Source of the DNA: Pomacea canaliculata
Lineage: Eukaryota; Mollusca; Gastropoda; Architaenioglossa; Ampullariidae
Direction of reading: 5' to 3'
Length of the DNA stretch: 64,000 bases
Assembly (NCBI RefSeq): GCF_003073045.1
Contig: NC_037595.1
Location: 10,780,074 to 10,844,073, forward strand
The notes beneath the pieces are model-generated. The model was not told the DNA's origin. It saw only the letters and a program-made list of their open reading frames with translations, and did not search any database. Numbering within the stretch: the first letter of the stretch is position 1; every line of letters begins with the position of its first letter. The translations under genes and the position numbers were made by a program. Below are positions 58,755 to 64,000 of this stretch, piece after piece.

Positions 58755-58915
58755 TGTATGAGGGAATTTTCCAGAACAATCTATTGGCAAGTAAAGTCCT
58801 CCGTATGTGTCCCCCCTTACTGTGTTGTCGGGCAACAGCCACAACAAAGTCTGAACACCTGTATATATAGGCATTCGATTCGTTTGAACGACTTGTCTCC
58901 AGACCAGACAGACAG
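58755..58915 (+). promoter_or_regulatory. Probable promoter and short 5' exon for BIR-H
   Basis: CACGTG at 58751-58756, kappaB-like GGGAATTTTCC at 58762-58772, ATTGG (inverted CCAAT) at 58783-58787, TATATATA at 58862-58869, and 30-45 bp further a short segment ending CCAGACCAGACAGACAG with donor GTGTAT at 58916. The end resembles the AGACAG...CAGACAG exon ends of the 5-19 kb modules. BIR-H coding starts 2 kb downstream. kappaB control would make the gene immune-inducible (inference). Confidence 0.5.
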
Positions 58916-58919
58916 GTGT

Positions 58920-60300
58920 ATGTCGGTATTGTTTTCTTTCTCAGTTTCTTTCACTCTTCTGTTCTCTCTCTTTCTTCTTTTTTCTTGTTTTCTTTATACC
59001 TCTACCTTTTTCTTCACTTCCCATCTCTTGTGCTGATCTCACATTCCTTTCTAAAATATTTACCTACTGACCTATATACTGTAACGCATTCTCATACCTT
59101 TATCTGCTTGCGCAAGCATGTTCATAAATGGTTAGCTAAAGCTACAGTTATTTTCACTGGGTAACTAAATTAAAATGTAATTATTCTAATTAGACCAAAT
59201 GTTAAAAGCCTTTATAGTCATCGAAAATTCCAACGGGAAAGCTACATCACATGTCAGTCTTTACACATATTGTTGGGAGTTCACAGGAAAAAATAATTCC
59301 TTTCTTTACCGAATGACACCACGGTTTTTTGACGATGACTACTGCATGAAAATAGCAGTGTGAATCATAAACGGAGACAAGTCTTTCTTATTTTGGACAT
59401 TCTACAAAAGAAAGTTTAAGAGATTAGTAAGACGTGTATAGTTTTTGCTCTTTATAAAGAGCATAAGATTAGTTTCGGATGATAAGATCAAATAAAATAA
59501 TTTTCAATTTAAACTTAAATTTAAATTTTAGACTATCAAACAGAAACATGTTAAAAGTAGCTACATTCTTTTTTGTAGTTGTTGTTGTTTTTTTTTATTA
59601 ATGTTTTGTTCCAGATCTCAGTTCTGTTCATGAATATCTTTCTTCCATCTCTAGTTGTTGACTACTTTTTAATCTCAACCTCTTGTCGTGATGTCTCATA
59701 ATCTGTCCACGTGACTGGCTGTGTATCTGGTGCTTGTTACAAAGTGTGCTGTCAACCTGTTTAGAACAGTATCTCTGAAACTAAAGTCAAGCTGTTTATC
59801 AGGAAATATTTAGTGTCCCTATGTTAAATGTCGAACGTTCTAGAAGCTTGCTGCCATACTATTAATTTCCTTAAAATACAAGGCACTGAGCTGTTGTTGA
59901 GGAAGAATGTTGGATTAAAGCCGTTTCATGTGTGCTGCATATAAACATACTGATCTTGGTGTAGTGATCAGGGTTAGAATACATTCTACTTTCATTGAAA
60001 TGTAATATATCGTATTTTTATAAAAGGTTCATGATTCTCCTTTCTCCTGTCGTAGTAACCCCATCATGTCGTAAAGTTATCATATTTCATGAAAATATCG
60101 TTTCAGCCAAACAACGACCTTTTAGAGAAGAGACTTCGCCCATGCTTTGTCTGATGTGATGAAATGTAGCAGAATTCTCACAAATGTTTCGCCATACACT
60201 GAGTATGAACGAGCAATCTACACCACAGTATCTTCTACGAACCCTCAATTGTACGAGTAATTATATATCCGTAAGGTTTTGTGACTGTAACAATGACAGT
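58920..60300. other. Probable BIR-H intron
   Basis: T/C-rich run 58925-59030, then AT-rich DNA; no coding frame recognised. Confidence 0.35.
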
Positions 60301-60311
60301 GTCGAGGAACC

Positions 60312-60716
60312 ATGATGAAAACAAGAACAGAGCTCAAGGTACAGATTCCATGTACAGATTCCATCCTTACCCTCGAGGAATCAAAGTTTTGGAAGTTTTC
60401 GACATTCAAGTTTTTTCCCTTGGACAAAATAATAGCAAGCGGGTTACATGAGCCACCTTGCAACAGCAAAGTTCCTGTTTTGATCATCAGGTACATTGAA
60501 TATCTGACGACTCATTTTTCTACAAATGAAGATCAGGTGAAGGATTCTGCGAGGTGCGTTGTTATCTTTTGGGTTCAAGGAAATCCTCTTCCGTTCGCGA
60601 AGAGCAGCCAGGACAGGCACCTGCGTCTCACGTACCTTCACGTGCGGAGAGGACGCCAGCCGTCCAAGCAAAGACCTCGTCATCAATCGTCATTGCCCAC
60701 ACACTCCCACATCTGA
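60312..60716 (+). CDS. 134-codon open frame, weak RhoGAP-like stretch
   Basis: The frame starts ATGATGAAAACAAG and stays open to TGA at 60714-60716. A middle stretch, FFPLDKIIASGLHEPP then KVPVLIIRYIEYLTTH, has the look of the beginning of a RhoGAP domain (F-x-PL...VP-x-V-x-x-CIEYLE), but the invariant arginine-finger part (GIFRVSG) does not follow; the C-terminus becomes basic and low-information. It may be an exon fragment, a relic, or chance. It lies just before the BIR-H main exon on the same strand. Confidence 0.25.
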   Translation: MMKTRTELKVQIPCTDSILTLEESKFWKFSTFKFFPLDKIIASGLHEPPCNSKVPVLIIRYIEYLTTHFSTNEDQVKDSARCVVIFWVQGNPLPFAKSSQDRHLRLTYLHVRRGRQPSKQRPRHQSSLPTHSHI

Positions 60717-60938
60717 TTTATCCAGCTTCCTGAAGTGAATGAACGATATTTGATATATATGTATATGGAGATTTATGCATTTCAGTTTTGTTTTCGAGGT
60801 ACAATTGAAGAGGACAATAAACAGAAGTCTGGAAGAACACTAAACAAAGATTTTTGTCGCCAAGGTTGAGCAGGAGACATTCTTCGAAGAAATTTATCTT
60901 TTTTGTCTGTATTTTTAATCATAATTGTCTTTCCAAAT

Positions 60939-63542
60939 ATGAAGTCGGATGAGAGACATTTTCCATCAGTCAACTACATGTCAATTGAAAACGCCGGAGG
61001 GAATGTCAGTCCTAAGAGTCACGTTGCTGAAGAGATGCAGAATGTGTTTTCCTCCCAGGCAGCGAAACTGGCCAAGAGGCCGGAGCAGCATGGAGAGTCT
61101 GTGCTTGATAATTATTGTAACAGCGATTTTAGGCAAAGTCTGATGGATATAGGAATAGAGGAGGAGAAGCAAATTATAAAGAAAGATCTCAAGTTCTGGC
61201 CATCGGGCTTGGGAGACAGCCATGTGTGCCTGTCAGGAGATCTTTTGAGAGAACTTTATATACGTGTGATTATCTCGTTGCTCATTTTTCTTGATCCCTC
61301 TTTTGATGATGCCATGCGTTCTTGGGTATGCGAGGAGAAGGATGCGACCATCTACAAGTCAGCTGCAGTACAGGAGCGATTGCACAAACTTCTACAGTTA
61401 CCGTACAGTTACAAGCGTGGGCGACAGAAAGACAGTTACATATACGAACCATCTTTGGATTACTCCAAAAGTCAAGATGACTTAGTTCAAAGTCTTAACG
61501 AAATACGAAATTTTGTGTATGCACCCCAAAGGATCTACCACAACGAAGAAACTGAAAATTTCCAAGACAAGATAGGAAAGGCTCTCCACAAGAAAGGCAA
61601 CTCCAACTGGAGGGCAAACCATGTCTATGACACAACATCGGACTGGGATCATAATAAGACACTTGGTAACGGTCAGGGGAAGAAATATAAAAACAAAAAC
61701 TCTGCGGATGGGTCGCGTCTCTCATACATCTTGAAAAGATTAGTCAGCTAAGCTCAAAAGCAGACAGTTTGCCCGAATTGAAGCTTTCAAATGGAACACA
61801 GTACGGCCATTTAGCAACATTACACTGCAGCTATTTTGAAGAGGAATCGGACATCATCCCGAAGACGCCTGGACAGGATTTGAAACATCAGATGATAGTG
61901 GTGGCTGAAAGTAAGGAAGACCATTCTTCGCTTTGTGTGGACCTAAGGAAGAAACTCCACGAGAGGGGAGGGGTGATCGGAGATATCAAGGAGGCGGTCC
62001 GAGTTTTTGAAAATTACCCGGTTCCCATAGCAACAGATGCCAGACTCATAGGGCCTACAGCAGAGGCGAGCGTGCCGACAGACTTGGAACTCGACATCAA
62101 GACCTCCGAGAGGAGGGTCTCCCTAGATGATGTCGCCGGATCTGGTCAGACCAGACGCCCCCAGGAAACATCGCAGAACGACAGAACGGAGTTGGACTCG
62201 CACCGCGAGGAGGACAGAACCACCAGACCAAGTTTCAACACCACGAGGCTGCGGATGTCAGTTCCGGTGAGGGAGGCGTTAAGACCCGAGACTGAGCACT
62301 TCTCACCTTACCCTTCCTCCATGCACACTACGGAAACCGGAAACCAGCCCAGCGTAGCTCACGAAACCCTCCTGGCCACGATGGAAGCGCAAAGAGTCTT
62401 GGCTGTCCCGGCGTGCACTACCACCAGAGTGAGCTCCCCTGGCAATGTTGCTTCAGGCACAGCCAGCACGACGGTCTCTGCAGCGGGCATCGTTGAGCGG
62501 GTGGACACCCACCCCGTCCAAGCAACAACAGTACCCTGTTCTCACAACGACGTCATGACTGTCAATGTCAGAGACGTTTCCTCGTCAAGGATGAGCCTGT
62601 ATCCATGTCAACCCCGCCGTGAGCAGTCTTCACTTCATTACCCTGACAGTGGAAGCCCAGCTTCCTGTTCGTGTGACGGAAGGTTTGCTGGATCGGCGTC
62701 ATCCAACAGTGGAAACGATTCCAACAGACGGGAGAATCAGCCACTGGAACTGCCGCTGGCCCAGACCTCGGTCTTCGCGAGGCTGTCGGGGGTCGAACGA
62801 CGTCACGGGCCGGTCACGGTCTACTCCGCCGGCTCGCTCCCTCCATGGGCGCCGAGGTCTCCGATGATTGATTTGACGAGAGCAGCAAGCCCCACCCACA
62901 TCCCACTGAGGAGCAGACGAGCCACTTTCATTCACTGGCCGAGGGAGGAGACAGGACAGCAGCCGGCCAATATGGCTTTGGCTGGATACTTCTATACGGG
63001 TAGGTCGATAGACACCTATTCGGGTTGGTCGGGACATATTTTTGTGAGTTTGTCAGGACAAGTACTGGTTGATTAGGAGATATCTCTATTAGCAAGTCAT
63101 CTACACGGGTATGGTAAGACATTTACATGGGTAAGGTAAGAGAAATATGTGAAAATAGCTCTGTAGGGGGGAATATATCTCGTTTCATGAATACGGCTGA
63201 ATGTTAGAGAGGAACGCTCGTTTCTTCGGGTGTACGATAGAGTGTTCGTATGCGTGATTGCTTGTGAATACAGAGTATGCATGCTCCTATGTGTGCACGT
63301 GTATGCATACGACATATCTCACATCATTATGTGTTTCTCCCACACAACCCCAACCTACTCCCTCAGGTGAAGGTAGCACAGTTTGCTGCTTCTACTGCGG
63401 TGTGCAAGTCGGCAACTGGCGGCCTGCCATGAACCCGTGGCACGAGCATGTTCGTGGACAGCCCACCTGTCAGTACCTGATCCAGATGAAAGGAGAAGAC
63501 TTCGTGAAAGAAATTCAGAAAGAACAGAGACCAGAGAAATAA
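60939..63542 (+). CDS. BIR-H: long N-terminal region with C-terminal canonical BIR
   Basis: The main exon probably begins after TTTCAG at 60784. From ATG 60939 a frame runs to TAA 61751; a second frame, open from about 61691, continues to 62999. They could be joined by a roughly 98-nt intron (donor CTTG|GTAACG at 61666, acceptor near 61763, phases fit) or mark a frameshift. Exon 63367-63542 follows with good splice sites and a phase-1 intron inside the BIR: RRATFIHWP...MALAGYFYTG|EGSTVCCFYC. The zinc spacing is canonical, C-x2-C-x16-H-x6-C, with Trp but lacking the DDP acids. The long middle region is Ser/Thr/Arg-rich and probably disordered; the first 270 residues are unrecognised. No RING seen before the stop. 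Cytosolic IAP-like role inferred. Confidence 0.7.
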
Positions 63543-63648
63543 GTAGGTGTAAACATGTGAGTGTTTGTTTTTTCACTTTCCTTGCCATCGTCTTACGCTT
63601 TACTTCTTTACTTTCCGACCCGTCGACCTAGCATGGTATATAGCATTG

Positions 63649-63673
63649 TTAATAATAATAATTAATAATAATA

Positions 63674-63736
<63 letters not shown>

Positions 63737-63740
63737 TAAT
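63649..63740. repeat. (AAT)n microsatellite after BIR-H
   Basis: Nearly pure AAT repeats with a few AAAT interruptions. Confidence 0.95.
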
Positions 63741-63788
63741 TTATTGTTTACCCACATGTCGCTGCAAAAAATTGCTCTTTTTTCTCAG

Positions 63789-64000
63789 AATTTCCAGAAG
63801 ACTTGACGCAGATCATCAATAACAAGGGATCACCTTTAAAACCATCTTAAGGACTTGGGCAGAGAGACTTGAAGCGAGCGCATCCTTTCAAGTGATGTCA
63901 AGTTCTGGCATGTGGTCCTGTCCTCTGGAGACTCCGATCGTGGAAAGACTGAGCGAGCATTGCGGCACAGCTGCTGTTTGAGGACAAGACAATTGAAGAA
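63789..64000 (+). other. Possible further exon or 3' UTR of BIR-H at window end
   Basis: An acceptor TTTTTTCTCAG precedes a short open stretch (FPEDLTQIINNKGSPLKPS then TAA). It cannot join in frame to the preceding exon, which stops at 63540-63542, so it is either 3' UTR or an exon of an alternative transcript. Sequence after 63850 has no clear frame. Confidence 0.3.

Overview
The window is eukaryotic: AT-rich, intron-bearing genes with GT...AG splice sites, AATAAA signals, microsatellites and many transposable-element relics. Gene content points to an invertebrate, most likely a mollusc (inference from an expanded, diverse set of BIR/inhibitor-of-apoptosis genes, tRNA-derived SINEs, several non-LTR LINE relics and a DNA transposon carrying a P2X7 'ballast'-like gene). 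The species cannot be fixed from the sequence alone.

The organising theme is a cluster of eight BIR-domain loci spread over the window, here called BIR-A to BIR-H. BIR-A (11,970-12,663, +), BIR-B (22,142-22,693, +) and BIR-C (27,688-28,185, -) are small proteins with a BIR-like front half but a shortened zinc loop, C-x2-C-x6/7-H-x3-C instead of the normal C-x2-C-x16-H-x6-C. BIR-D (32,593-32,820, -) is a decayed relative. BIR-E (38,005-39,261, +) is an intronless 418-residue protein with a signal-like N-terminus, a second membrane segment and a C-terminal BIR. BIR-F (41,976-44,250, +) is a four-exon BIR-UBA protein with a canonical BIR. BIR-G (48,859-51,119, +) is a five-exon single-BIR gene. 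BIR-H (60,939-63,542, +) has a long low-complexity N-terminal region (in two overlapping frames) and a canonical BIR. No RING or CARD is visible at any locus.

4.9-20.5 kb is a mosaic of tandem and segmental duplications. At least six copies of a promoter/5'-exon module end in a shared (G)CTGCA(G/C)ACAG|GT splice donor at 4,984, 6,997, 8,647, 14,953, 15,567 and 19,005. The better-preserved copies carry a CRE-like site, a convergent ATTGG/CCAAT pair and, in two, octamer ATGCAAAT sites; the last has a palindromic kappaB-like site and a 24-bp inverted repeat. They lie upstream of BIR-A and BIR-B and probably supply alternative 5' exons to those paralogues. A TATA/kappaB promoter at 58.76-58.92 kb probably serves BIR-H.

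Mobile DNA: two TA-flanked pogo/Tigger-like elements (1,854-2,709 and 35,117-35,905), a SINE with a 13-bp target duplication (5,083-5,395), LINE relics (1.3, 2.8-3.3, 12.6-13.1 and 23.4-24.8 kb), a hAT-type MITE with a perfect 8-bp duplication nested in the 24-kb LINE, and a 4.3-kb DNA transposon (53,673-57,965) with long inverted repeats, a transposase and a separate ballast-like zinc protein. The 12.6-kb LINE apparently supplies the stop codon and poly(A) signal of BIR-A.
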